The position numbers were made by a program, and so were the translations under genes. A model generated the notes under the pieces. That model was not told where the DNA came from. It saw only the letters and a list, made by a program, of their open reading frames with translations, and did not search any database. A stretch of DNA of 64,000 bases from an uncultured Endomicrobiia bacterium (lineage in GTDB: Bacteria > Elusimicrobiota > Endomicrobiia > Endomicrobiales > Endomicrobiaceae), in NCBI GenBank assembly GCA_938040055.1, contig CALHWY010000025.1, positions 1-64,000 of the forward strand, in the 5' to 3' direction. Shown here one piece after another: positions 53,501 through 61,087 of the stretch; within the stretch, counting starts at the first letter, position 1; each line of letters starts with the position of its first letter.

Positions 53501-53528
53501 AGCCTTGCTGCGCTTTATTTTCACTCAT
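50520..53528 (-). CDS. Membrane Ser/Thr protein kinase with PEGA domains and C-terminal zinc ribbon
   Basis: 1002 residues; AAAGGTGA before ATG 53528. The N-terminal kinase (~14-285) has GQGGMG, AVKELL (ATP Lys), DFG in LSDFGIAK and PYMSPEQ, but the catalytic loop reads YRDISPGNVL with Tyr for the usual His of HRD. A long Pro/Gln/Gly linker (~365-440) leads to a membrane helix (~455-476), then at least two PEGA domains (TTIPAGATVSMKT, ASEPSGADVYVDGNKFG...HTVRLALSGFE, GMPI-like strands) and other Ig-like units. The very end is a zinc ribbon, CPHCGY...CVNCAK. It likely phosphorylates Thr on operon partners bound by the FHA domains. First gene of the operon. Confidence 0.9.
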   Translation of the reverse strand: MSENKAQQGLDLGLFINDQYVTVKKIGQGGMGVVWQAYDFSLRNFIAVKELLNEYSENKFVEMFYKEALIAKNIIHDNIVRVQHFWKGNNGSFYISMDFVRGVDLEDLIKRCNELKIKIPWELSVLICISMLKAIDYANRVARDSITGKPYGIVYRDISPGNVLISFDGNVKLSDFGIAKTADEINEGMKQNVVTGKYPYMSPEQIKAVADIDHRADVFSIGVVFYEMLTGKQLYSGDNSEIKHQVLNQKFDTGLLSGIQLPYEIGEILSKALEKDRAMRYERAIEMYRDLRRLLKGVETEELAVDLSSFLSRVMEKELKASDETVSLVKTLDRQEIKNNPSISRILCADFIVGEQAEPAAVPVSSSRIKTDPGYPASKPANGQGQGGGLSEAGGQFPDAAAQQQNAGGGQHPFNSQQAASQLSQAEAKGKTVFEEVGDWLVTKFKELKSRIIKVIIAVILAVLLFFGLDIFIQLTPFGKGVYSWLYPPDVVITTIPAGATVSMKTKEGGVILQNANSSAPIPLRKVQPQTYIVTALKEGFRPVQKVVRIEERTSKSNKEKSEKIEIMFDFLLDVASEPSGADVYVDGNKFGVTPCKIQLMAGEHTVRLALSGFEDLGSKAKESKEGQCNIDFSKLNNDDMFSGVDKRFWQTELKNIDGENVFSIKGHMYKKFTFTSVPQKMIVHVEGEGQPRGDTPITVNMKAGNYKVRMLDPEGRYGESANNISVSANADSELYVHMNKLISFRVKSRDNPSESFISKLTIQGRDFNTTRNVGTGKPVVVPLPSGKYDFIFTADEFNQFVMKDVDVANISSVTGSMVYANVAFNVNIVTADGDKEIPLENAYIWLDNKLAGKTNAKGFWSKKVYPGKVKGKVIVKNYDEQSFEKYAHPGKGGSVKVVMVPSVPAEGEDAPGENIYGTAASAPGPVLPQIPASSPEKKHKEKEKTPSPQPAPAPSAHKPSRDKDKKDKDVQVIVCPHCGYINTVPAGRKLRFCVNCAKPLK

Positions 53529-53560
53529 TTATTTTTTCACCTTTAAATAAAAATGATAAA

Positions 53561-53580
53561 TCTTGAGATATCTTGGGATA
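53561..53580. repeat. 10-bp tandem repeat in the kinase leader
   Basis: TCTTGAGATA followed by TCTTGGGATA, nine of ten bases identical, sits directly downstream of the -10 in the untranslated leader. It could be an operator or transcript-start element. Confidence 0.5.
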
Positions 53581-53608
53581 TTATATATTATTAAATCAAA
53601 TACTACAA
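53580..53608 (-). promoter_or_regulatory. Promoter of the kinase operon
   Basis: Minus strand -35 TTGTAG (53603-53608), 17-base spacer, -10 TATAAT (53580-53585), about 50 bases before the kinase start. Confidence 0.6.
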
Positions 53609-53647
53609 TAACTATTTCAATTTTCAATCATTTTTAATGCTTCGGCT

Positions 53648-54526
53648 TTAAACGCCGCCTTCATCGGGCTTATCCCGCCCGCTTTCATAATTTTCAACCG
53701 CGCCCGTATTTTGCTCTTTATCATTATCTTCAGGCATAGGCTCTCGCGCGCCGGATGCAGAGGAATCCGTTTCATTATAATCCGCGCCGCTTTCACATTC
53801 CGCCCGTTTGTCAGCAAGTCCGCCGCCGTTGTCCGCCCGCTTTTCCTCTCCGGAAAGAGCTTTATCCTCGGATTTTTCATAAGATTGCGGCAAAGATACA
53901 TTATTATCCGCATTGTCCGCAAAAGCCGGTTCCGGCCCGCCGGAAGTTTTGCCATCAAAAGGAAGTTCGGGCTCGGGAACATTGCCGGTCTGCTGCGCTT
54001 CTTTCGGCATATCTTCAATCAAAGGGAGCTCGCTTAAATGCGCCAGTCCGAAATGTTTTAAAAATTCCTGCGTCGTGCCGTAAAGCAAAGGCCTTCCCAG
54101 CGCTTCTTTTCTTCCTACGATTTTTATAAGCTTGCGGTCAAGAAGAGTATCGATAACGCCGGAAGATTCAACCCCTCTTATTTCATCGATTTCGGCTCTG
54201 GTTATAGGCTGCTTATATGCTATCATGGCGAGAGTTTCAAGCGCCGGAGGAGACAGTCTTAACACGCTTTTTTCTTTAAGAAGCTTCTTTATCCACGGAG
54301 AAAAAGCGGGCTTTGTGGCAAAAGTCCAGCCGTCCGCCACGAATTTCAGCTCATAAGGCTTGCCCATGCCGTCATATTCCGCTTTGAGCTCGCTTAAAAT
54401 ATTTTCAAGACCGTCCGTATCCGCGAAATCTTCTTTCAATATATCTTTAAGCTCTTTAAGCCCCAAAGGCCTGTCCGAAACGAAAAGCAAAGCTTCAAGA
54501 ATTTGTTTTACTTCAGATATTTCCAT
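53648..54526 (-). CDS. scpB: Segregation and condensation protein ScpB with long acidic tail
   Basis: 292 residues. The first ~180 match ScpB, two winged-helix domains (ILEALLFVSDRPLGLKEL, SPPALETLAMIAYKQPITRAEIDEIRGVESSGVIDTLLDRKLI, LGRPLLYGTT). ScpB works with ScpA and SMC to organise chromosomes. The last ~100 residues are a low-complexity acidic Glu/Asp/Gly/Ser tail not present in most relatives. It overlaps scpA upstream by 14 bases. Confidence 0.93.
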   Translation of the reverse strand: MEISEVKQILEALLFVSDRPLGLKELKDILKEDFADTDGLENILSELKAEYDGMGKPYELKFVADGWTFATKPAFSPWIKKLLKEKSVLRLSPPALETLAMIAYKQPITRAEIDEIRGVESSGVIDTLLDRKLIKIVGRKEALGRPLLYGTTQEFLKHFGLAHLSELPLIEDMPKEAQQTGNVPEPELPFDGKTSGGPEPAFADNADNNVSLPQSYEKSEDKALSGEEKRADNGGGLADKRAECESGADYNETDSSASGAREPMPEDNDKEQNTGAVENYESGRDKPDEGGV

Positions 54527-55361
54527 CGTTTTCCTCTCGGTTTTCCGTTATTTCGAAATCGCTTTCTCCGCTCAGTTCCAGATTAGGAGCCTGCTTTTGC
54601 GCAATGCCGCTTTGTTTTTGTTCAAAATCAAACATTTCGCCTTCTTCTTTCAGCGCGGAATCCGTTTCATTATACACCCTGTAAATTCTTATATCCTGAA
54701 ACAATTCGGACTGTTTTGCGGCTATCTGCCTGCTTTTTACAAGCTCAAGCACAGCCATAAAACATACTATCAAATCCATCCTGGTCTTTTGGAATTTCAG
54801 AATTTCGCTGAAAGAAACATACTGTTTTCCTTCAAGAACATCGAGAATTTCCCTTATTTTCGTCTCTATGGGAATTTCTTTATACATTATTTCTTTAACG
54901 CTCTCGGGCAAAGCGGTCAAAGCTTCCCTGAAACTGCTCATCAAATCAAAAACCGAGGCGTCAAGAATATAATCGTGCTTGTTTACCGCAGGCGCAGGCC
55001 TGTAATAAATCTGCGAGTTTTCAAGTATTTTATAAGAAAGAAGTTTTCCCACCTCTTTATATTTCTGGTATTCGAGAAGTCTGTTTTTGAGATTGTCAAA
55101 AGGATCCTCTCCTTCATCGTCTTTTCCGCTTTCCGAAGGGAGAAGCGTTTTTGCCTTTATCTGCATAAGCGTTGAAGCCATCACAAGAAACTCGCCGGCG
55201 ATTTCTATATTAAGCTCTTTCATCAGATCTATATAAGCAAGATATTCCGAAGTTATCTCCGCAATTTTGATCCCGCTTATTTCAAGATCGTTCTTTTTTA
55301 TAAGATGCAGAAGAAGATCCAAAGGACCTTCAAAAGAATCCGTATGAATATCATATGCCAT
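54513..55361 (-). CDS. scpA: Segregation and condensation protein ScpA
   Basis: 282 residues. The N-terminus FEGPLDLLLHLIKKNDLEISGIKIAEITSEYLAYI is the ScpA hallmark that binds the SMC neck, followed by FLVMASTLMQIKAKTLLP and a C-terminal winged helix (SFSEILKFQKTRMDLIVCFMAVLELVKSRQI). Ends in a charged tail. Pairs with scpB by overlap. Confidence 0.95.
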   Translation of the reverse strand: MAYDIHTDSFEGPLDLLLHLIKKNDLEISGIKIAEITSEYLAYIDLMKELNIEIAGEFLVMASTLMQIKAKTLLPSESGKDDEGEDPFDNLKNRLLEYQKYKEVGKLLSYKILENSQIYYRPAPAVNKHDYILDASVFDLMSSFREALTALPESVKEIMYKEIPIETKIREILDVLEGKQYVSFSEILKFQKTRMDLIVCFMAVLELVKSRQIAAKQSELFQDIRIYRVYNETDSALKEEGEMFDFEQKQSGIAQKQAPNLELSGESDFEITENREENDGNI

Positions 55362-55372
55362 AATAGTCCCGG

Positions 55373-56347
55373 TTAAAATTTAAGGGCTTTTCTTATATGC
55401 GACATAGTCTCGGCGGCTGTTTCTCTTGCTTTACGGCTGCCCTCTTTAATGATTTTTTCAAGATACGCCTTGTCTCCCATCAGTTCCGCCCTTTTTTCGG
55501 ACAGCGGTTTCATAAAAGCCGAAAGAGCGTCAATCAGCTGCCTTTTGCAAAATACGCAGCCGACGCTTCCCGCTTTGCACTCGGCTTCTCTTTCTTTATA
55601 ATTTTCGTTGAAAATTTTATGAAAAGCGAAGACCACGCATCCCTGAGGATGTCCCGGATCGTCTTTTCTTATCTTTAAAGGATCCGTATACATTTCCTGC
55701 ACTTTCTTTTTAATGCCGTCATCGTTTTCTCCCAGCAAAACGGAGTTGCCGTAAGATTTCGACATTTTTCTCGCGTCCGTTCCCGGCACTCTGGCCGATT
55801 TCGCAAGCATAGCCTGAGGCTCGGTCAAAAAAGAGCCGTAAAAATTATTGAACCTTCTGGCGATTTCCCTGGTAAGTTCGAGATGCGCGAGCTGGTCTTC
55901 TCCGACGGGAACAAGATCGGCTTTGTAAAGCAGAATATCCGCCGCCTGGAGAACGGGATAACCGAGAAAACCGAAATTGTTGAGATCTTTATTTTTTATT
56001 TCGCTCAGCTGTTCTTTGTAAGTGGGACATCTGTAAAGCCAGCCGAGAGGCGTTATCATAGACAAAATCAAAAACAGTTCGCCGTGCTGCGAAACTTCAG
56101 ACTGCTTGAAAATAACGCTTTTTTCCGGATTTACGCCCGCGGTTATCCAGTCGGCGACCATTTCGAAAGTATTTTCATTTATTTTTGAAGTGTCGGCATA
56201 GTCGGTGGTCAATGCATGCCAGTCCGCCGACATATAGTAGCATTCGTATTCATCCTGAAGACGGATCCAGTTCTTCAAAGCGCCGAAATAATGCCCCAGA
56301 TGCAGTCTTCCAGTCGGACGCATGCCGGATAAAACTTTCTTTTTCAT
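55373..56347 (-). CDS. trpS: Tryptophanyl-tRNA synthetase
   Basis: 324 residues, class I. The HIGH motif is HLGHYFG (RPTGRLHLGHYFGAL), KMSKS is exact in DARKMSKSYGN, and ILMYKAD-like ADILLYKADLVPVGEDQLAHLEL is the tryptophan pocket region. Length is typical of bacterial TrpRS. It starts 10 bases after the end of the site-2 protease gene. Confidence 0.97.
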   Translation of the reverse strand: MKKKVLSGMRPTGRLHLGHYFGALKNWIRLQDEYECYYMSADWHALTTDYADTSKINENTFEMVADWITAGVNPEKSVIFKQSEVSQHGELFLILSMITPLGWLYRCPTYKEQLSEIKNKDLNNFGFLGYPVLQAADILLYKADLVPVGEDQLAHLELTREIARRFNNFYGSFLTEPQAMLAKSARVPGTDARKMSKSYGNSVLLGENDDGIKKKVQEMYTDPLKIRKDDPGHPQGCVVFAFHKIFNENYKEREAECKAGSVGCVFCKRQLIDALSAFMKPLSEKRAELMGDKAYLEKIIKEGSRKARETAAETMSHIRKALKF

Positions 56348-56357
56348 TTTTCCTCTG

Positions 56358-56993
56358 TTAAAACGCGATGCCGCTTAACAAAACAATCGAAAATTTAATC
56401 AAAGGCCCGATTATTTTCCAAAGAATGCCGGTACCTAAAAGAACCACCAAAACCATCATGCATAAAAAAGGATTAAGACTTAAATACTTTCTCGCCATAT
56501 CATAAGGCATAAAAAAAGTTATTACTTTTGAGCCGTCAAGAGGAGGTATCGGAACCAGATTTATAATGAGCAAAACCACGTTTATCACGAGCATCACAAA
56601 AAGCACCGAACTTATCGCCCCGCCGAAACCTTGTTCAAAAGAGGGCAGCGCGTGAATGATTCTTATTGCCGTTCCTGAAATAACGGCAAGCATAATATTG
56701 GACATCGGCCCGGCAAAAGATATCAGAGGAATGTCCGTTTTAGGATTTTTAAGTTTGGCGTAATTGACCGGGACCGGTTTTGCCCAGCCGAAAATTACAG
56801 GAGCATGAAGAATTATAAGGGAAGCCGGAAGCAGTATGCTGCCGAAAAACTCCAAATGCGGAACAGGATTCAATGTCAGCCTTCCCAAAAGCTTTGCGGT
56901 ATCATCGCCCCTTATGCAAGCCATATATCCATGGGCGATTTCATGTATTATTACGGAAAAAAGCAATACGACTATATATATCAAAATTTCCAT
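56358..56993 (-). CDS. Site-2 protease-family (M50) membrane peptidase
   Basis: 211 residues, with about six membrane segments. The zinc motif is HEIAHGYMA near residue 17 and the second, metal-binding region is NLVPIPPLDGSKV near 145-157, as in the minimal YwhC/Rip-like M50B family. No PDZ domain, so it is the short type rather than RseP. Substrate unknown. It precedes trpS in the operon. Confidence 0.92.
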   Translation of the reverse strand: MEILIYIVVLLFSVIIHEIAHGYMACIRGDDTAKLLGRLTLNPVPHLEFFGSILLPASLIILHAPVIFGWAKPVPVNYAKLKNPKTDIPLISFAGPMSNIMLAVISGTAIRIIHALPSFEQGFGGAISSVLFVMLVINVVLLIINLVPIPPLDGSKVITFFMPYDMARKYLSLNPFLCMMVLVVLLGTGILWKIIGPLIKFSIVLLSGIAF

Positions 56994-57057
56994 TTTAATC
57001 CTTTAAATCCGCTTGAAATTTAAGACTAATTTTATATTTTTTGGATTTTTTTGTCAA

Positions 57058-57399
57058 TCATACGGCTTTTTCATTGATTTTTGAAGTCTTTTTCGAAAAA
57101 TAAAGGTTGAATATAAGCAGAGAAACTACAGCTATGGCGGTAATGATGAAAACCGGAATATGGCACTTCGCGTAAACCGCTTTGGCATAATCCTTTCCGC
57201 AAAGAAAAATGCCGGAAAACAGCAAAACCCATGATAAGGCGTAAAAGCAAACTCCCAGACAGTAGAAAAATGTATTGCCGGTTTTTTTGGCGGCATGCAC
57301 AAACCAGGCAAGCCCTATCCATCCCATAGGGAAGTTTATTATTACCAGAAAAGCCCCGGCAAGAAGAGACGGAGGATAACTTTTTAAAAATGCGATCAC
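57058..57399 (-). CDS. Small four-helix membrane protein, unknown
   Basis: 113 residues with four hydrophobic segments (about 10-33, 38-62, 65-85, 92-108). I recognise no family. Its start overlaps the CpXC gene stop by four bases, so the two are likely translated together. Confidence 0.75.
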   Translation of the reverse strand: MIAFLKSYPPSLLAGAFLVIINFPMGWIGLAWFVHAAKKTGNTFFYCLGVCFYALSWVLLFSGIFLCGKDYAKAVYAKCHIPVFIITAIAVVSLLIFNLYFSKKTSKINEKAV

Positions 57400-58049
57400 T
57401 TTTTTACCTTCTTATTTATTTCTGCGGCAAGATTGCCGTTTTTTGACAGCTTTTCGGAAAGTTTTGCATAATGAACGAGATTGGGATTATGTTTAAGAAG
57501 TTTTTTCATTACGGCGGCCGAACCTTCCCCTATCTTTTTTTCGCCTTTTAAAACCGGAAAAATTTTAGGAATATTCAATTTTCTTGCAAAACTGGACGGC
57601 ACTTTTACAAAATCGAACCCCGCGCGCGCAGCCATGTAAGACATAACGGCCTCTTCGTCTTCAAGCTCCTGTTCGGCCTTAAGCATCAGCACCAGTTCCT
57701 CTATGCCGAAAAAAAGCAGAGGTTCATAAGTTATCTTATTTTTGTCTTTAAAATTTTCAAGAGCCGCATTAAATTCGCTGAGCATTCTTTTTTTACACTG
57801 GGCGGCCTGATTCTGAAAACTTAAAGGGTACACAAAAGCGATAAGCTCATTCCCGCTGTCATGATAAAGAATAAATCGCTCCGCGTGAAACATTTCCCCG
57901 CAGCCGGGACAGCACACAAGATTGATTTCTCCTGAAATTAAAGCTTCCTTCAGCTCCGGATTATCGGAAACGCTTATGGCCGAAAGCAGTTCCGCTTCAA
58001 AAACTTCGCCGCAAGGGCATTTAATTTCTTCCAGATTTGAAATTGACAT
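57396..58049 (-). CDS. CpXC-domain protein
   Basis: 217 residues. A CpXC-type zinc ribbon opens the protein, with CPCGEVFEAE and CCPGCGEMFHAERFILYHD about 35 residues later. The remainder is mostly helical. CpXC proteins are cytosolic and of unknown function. It overlaps the small membrane gene by four bases (ATGA), suggesting they function together. The start has no Shine-Dalgarno; the promoter is placed so that transcription would begin at the ATG itself. Confidence 0.85.
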   Translation of the reverse strand: MSISNLEEIKCPCGEVFEAELLSAISVSDNPELKEALISGEINLVCCPGCGEMFHAERFILYHDSGNELIAFVYPLSFQNQAAQCKKRMLSEFNAALENFKDKNKITYEPLLFFGIEELVLMLKAEQELEDEEAVMSYMAARAGFDFVKVPSSFARKLNIPKIFPVLKGEKKIGEGSAAVMKKLLKHNPNLVHYAKLSEKLSKNGNLAAEINKKVKK

Positions 58050-58055
58050 GTGAAA

Positions 58056-58084
58056 ATTTTAACAATTTCCCGTTTTTTTTTCAA
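58056..58084 (-). promoter_or_regulatory. Promoter giving a probable leaderless CpXC message
   Basis: Minus strand -35 TTGAAA (58079-58084), 17-base spacer, -10 TAAAAT (58056-58061). Seven bases on from the -10 is the A of the ATG (58049). No ribosome site lies between. Confidence 0.6.
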
Positions 58085-58091
58085 TTTACGC

Positions 58092-58127
58092 AAAAAAGGC
58101 AGCATGCCCCAAAACATACTGCCTTTT
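58092..58127 (-). terminator. Terminator of the serA-serC unit
   Basis: Stem AAAAGGCAG-cATG with loop CCCCAAAA and CATa-CTGCCTTTT, ending on the minus strand in six T. It lies 23 bases after the serC stop. Confidence 0.8.
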
Positions 58128-58149
58128 GCCGGTTACTGATTTTTTTAGG

Positions 58150-59238
58150 TTAAAGCGAATTTTTTTCCTCAAATTCTTTCATAAAAGCCACAAGCTTTTC
58201 AACGCCGGCCATAGGCATGGCATTATAAACGGAAGCTCTCATTCCGCCCACCGTTCTGTGCCCTTTCAGGTTTACAAGCCCTTCCGCGGCGGCTTCTTTG
58301 ACAAACTTCGCTTCCATTTCTTCATTGCCGATAACAAAAGGAATATTCATAACGGAACGGTCTTTTTTCTCAACCGTTCCCCTGAAAAGTCTGCTTGAAT
58401 CAAGATAATCGTAGAGCAGTTTCGCTTTTTTTTCATTGAGCTCTTTCATCGCGGAAAGACCACCGAGCTTTTTTAGCCATTTAAAGACCTTGCCGCAGAT
58501 ATAAATTCCGTAAGTCGCGGGAGTATTATATAAAGAAGCATTATCGGTCTGGACTTTCCAGTTCATCATTGTAGGCGTGCAGGACAAAGCCGGCCCTTCG
58601 CCTATCAAATCCTGCCTTATTATAAGAATCTGCACTCCCGAAGGACCTATGTTTTTCTGGACTCCGCCGTATATTACCCCGTATTTCGTCACGTCGGCCG
58701 GTTCGGATAAAAAACATGACGAAACATCAGCCACAAGAGGTTTTCCTTTTGTGTCGGGAAGAGTTTTATATTTTGTTCCGTATATGGTATTGTTTTCGCA
58801 TATATAAACATAATCGGCATTATCGCTTACCGGCAAATCGGAACAGTCCGGAATATACGAAAAAATTTTATCTTCGGAAGAGGCTATTTTGTTTGCTTTG
58901 CCGTATTTCTGGGCTTCCTGAAAAGCCTTTTTCGCCCATTGTCCGGTAATAATATAATCGGCGACCCCGTTTCTCATCAAATTCATAGGAACGCTCGCGA
59001 ACTGCAGCGAAGCCCCGCCCTGGGCGAAAAGAACTTTATAGCCGGCGGGTATGCCCAATAAATCTCTCAAATCTTTTTCAGCTTCTTCAATTATCGCCTG
59101 ATACGTTTTTGAACGGTGGCTCATTTCCATCACGGACATTCCCGAGCCTTTGTAGTTTAGCATTTCTTCCGCGGCTTCCCTGAGCACGTCTTCGGGCAAT
59201 ACTGCCGGACCTGCCGAAAAATTGTACACTCTTTCCAT
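58150..59238 (-). CDS. serC: Phosphoserine aminotransferase
   Basis: 362 residues from ATG 59238 behind AAAGGAGA; the longer frame adds 13 residues before the family start. Class V PLP enzyme: RVYNFSAGPAVLPEDVL at the start, the PLP Lys in YGGVQKNIGPSG, and DVSSCFLSEP. It makes phosphoserine from 3-phosphohydroxypyruvate. It follows serA after 78 bases, so the first two steps of serine synthesis are adjacent. A serB-like phosphatase is not seen in the window. Confidence 0.97.
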   Translation of the reverse strand: MERVYNFSAGPAVLPEDVLREAAEEMLNYKGSGMSVMEMSHRSKTYQAIIEEAEKDLRDLLGIPAGYKVLFAQGGASLQFASVPMNLMRNGVADYIITGQWAKKAFQEAQKYGKANKIASSEDKIFSYIPDCSDLPVSDNADYVYICENNTIYGTKYKTLPDTKGKPLVADVSSCFLSEPADVTKYGVIYGGVQKNIGPSGVQILIIRQDLIGEGPALSCTPTMMNWKVQTDNASLYNTPATYGIYICGKVFKWLKKLGGLSAMKELNEKKAKLLYDYLDSSRLFRGTVEKKDRSVMNIPFVIGNEEMEAKFVKEAAAEGLVNLKGHRTVGGMRASVYNAMPMAGVEKLVAFMKEFEEKNSL

Positions 59239-59316
59239 TTGCGTGCTTTCTCCTTTAAAAAATTTATAAAACGGCAAAAAACTTTCCCGCCGGCGGTTTC
59301 ATATGCCGCAATATTT

Positions 59317-60897
59317 TTACAAAGCTATGTACTTCGCCCTTTTTACTCCGGCTATCTTCGAAAGTTTATCGATAACCTCGCCGGAAACTTCGCTGTCGAC
59401 TTCAATTATGGTCAGAGCCTCTCCTCCCGCGTTCTTTCTTCCGACATTCATTCCGGCTATATTGACATTGCCGCTTCCCAGCGTTTCGCCTACTTTTCCC
59501 ACAACTCCGGGTTTATCGTCATTTACTATAAAAATTTTGCCGTCAACCGGGGCAATATCGACATTAAGCCCGTTGATATTGACAATTCTGGGATTTCTGT
59601 CGCTGAACATTGTTCCCGACATAGACATTTCGCCTTTATCCGTTTTTATTTTAGCCGCTATCAGTCCCGCATAATCTTCACAGGATGCCACTATCGACTC
59701 TTTTATTTTGATTCCTCTTTCTTTGGCTATTGAAGGAGCGTTTACAAAATTCACTTTAATGTCAAGTATGGGATTAAGCAAACCCTGCAAATACGCGACC
59801 GTCATAGAGTTAATATTGAAAGCGGAAATATTTCCCTGATAAGTTATTTCTATTTCTTTTATGCCGCTGTCCGCAATCTGCCCCTGAAAAGAGCCCATTT
59901 TTGACGCCAGATCTATATAAGGCATCATTTTCTTATATGTTTCCCAGTCTACCGTAGGAATATTGACCGCGTTTCTTATAAGCCCTTTAGTGAAAAAATC
60001 TATTATCACTTCGCTCATTTCCATGGCTATTTTCACCTGCGCTTCTTCCGTAGAAGCCGCCAGATGAGGCGTGGCAATGATATTGGGCGTCTCGATAAGG
60101 CTCCAGTCTTCAGGCGGCTCCTTGACGAAAACGTCAAGAGCGGCGCCGGCGACTTTGCCGGATTTAACCGCTTCCGCAAGATCCTTATCGTTAATGATGG
60201 CCCCTCTGGCGCAGTTGATTATTCTGACGCCTTCTTTCATTTTCGCTATATTGGCTGAATTTATCATCGCTCTCGTATCGTCGGTAAGAGGAGAATGAAT
60301 GGAAATATAATCCGATTGTTTAAAAACTTCGTCGAGGGAAGTCAAATCTATTCCGTAGCTTTTTGCGATATCCCCGCTTGCAAAAGGATCATAAGCGACG
60401 ACTTTCATCCCGAAAGATATAAGCCTTTTCGCTACTTCCGTACCTATTCTGCCAAGACCTATAAGCCCGAGAGTTTTGCCGAATATTTCATTGCCCATAA
60501 ACTTCTTTTTTTCCCACTTTTTATCCTTCATTGAAGCGCATGCTCCGGGAAGCCCCCGCGCCATAGAAAGTATAAGACCTATCGTATGTTCCGCTACCGA
60601 AACCGTATTTCCCCCGGGAACGTTTGCCACCACTATCCCCTTTTTAGTCGCCGCGGCTTTATCAACATTATCAACGCCCGTGCCGGCGCGGCCTATGAAT
60701 TTCAATTTGTCCGCGGCTTCGATTATATCCGCCGTAACTTTCACTTCGGAGCGTATCAAAAGTCCGTCATAATCTTTTATAAGTTTTTTAAATTCTTCCG
60801 CAGAAGGCTTTGCGTGAACTTCCACTTTAAACTCCTTGTTTGAAATCAAAGAGTCAAGCCCTTCCATACTGTCGTAAGTCATTAAAATTTTATACAT
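59317..60897 (-). CDS. serA: D-3-phosphoglycerate dehydrogenase
   Basis: 526 residues from ATG 60897, AAGGTGG upstream; a GTG three codons earlier overlaps that site. The substrate and NAD domains have GLIGLGRIGTEVAKRL and the catalytic Arg/Glu/His region (NCARGAIIND, EPPEDWSL, TPHLAASTEEAQ). An ASB domain (~315-450) and a C-terminal ACT domain (IFIVNDDKPGVVGKVGETLG) make it the long, allosterically controlled form. Confidence 0.97.
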   Translation of the reverse strand: MYKILMTYDSMEGLDSLISNKEFKVEVHAKPSAEEFKKLIKDYDGLLIRSEVKVTADIIEAADKLKFIGRAGTGVDNVDKAAATKKGIVVANVPGGNTVSVAEHTIGLILSMARGLPGACASMKDKKWEKKKFMGNEIFGKTLGLIGLGRIGTEVAKRLISFGMKVVAYDPFASGDIAKSYGIDLTSLDEVFKQSDYISIHSPLTDDTRAMINSANIAKMKEGVRIINCARGAIINDKDLAEAVKSGKVAGAALDVFVKEPPEDWSLIETPNIIATPHLAASTEEAQVKIAMEMSEVIIDFFTKGLIRNAVNIPTVDWETYKKMMPYIDLASKMGSFQGQIADSGIKEIEITYQGNISAFNINSMTVAYLQGLLNPILDIKVNFVNAPSIAKERGIKIKESIVASCEDYAGLIAAKIKTDKGEMSMSGTMFSDRNPRIVNINGLNVDIAPVDGKIFIVNDDKPGVVGKVGETLGSGNVNIAGMNVGRKNAGGEALTIIEVDSEVSGEVIDKLSKIAGVKRAKYIAL

Positions 60898-61043
60898 TTT
60901 TTCCACCTTTTATATGCGCCCGCATTTTGAGTGCCGATAACAGAGAAACGGTTAAGCAATGCCGTTCCCCAAACGCGTCGACCCAAAAACAAACGCTGTT
61001 AATTTATTATAAGCTTTTCTGCGCGGCCTGCGGCTTTCCTTAT

Positions 61044-61067
61044 AAAAAAACCGGACAATTCCGCCGG
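61044..61067 (-). terminator. Possible terminator of clpX-lon
   Basis: On the minus strand a short CCGG-loop-CCGG stem ends in a run of seven T, about 21 bases after the lon stop. The stem is short. Confidence 0.45.
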
Positions 61068-61087
61068 ACGCTTAAAAAATGCGTCTT

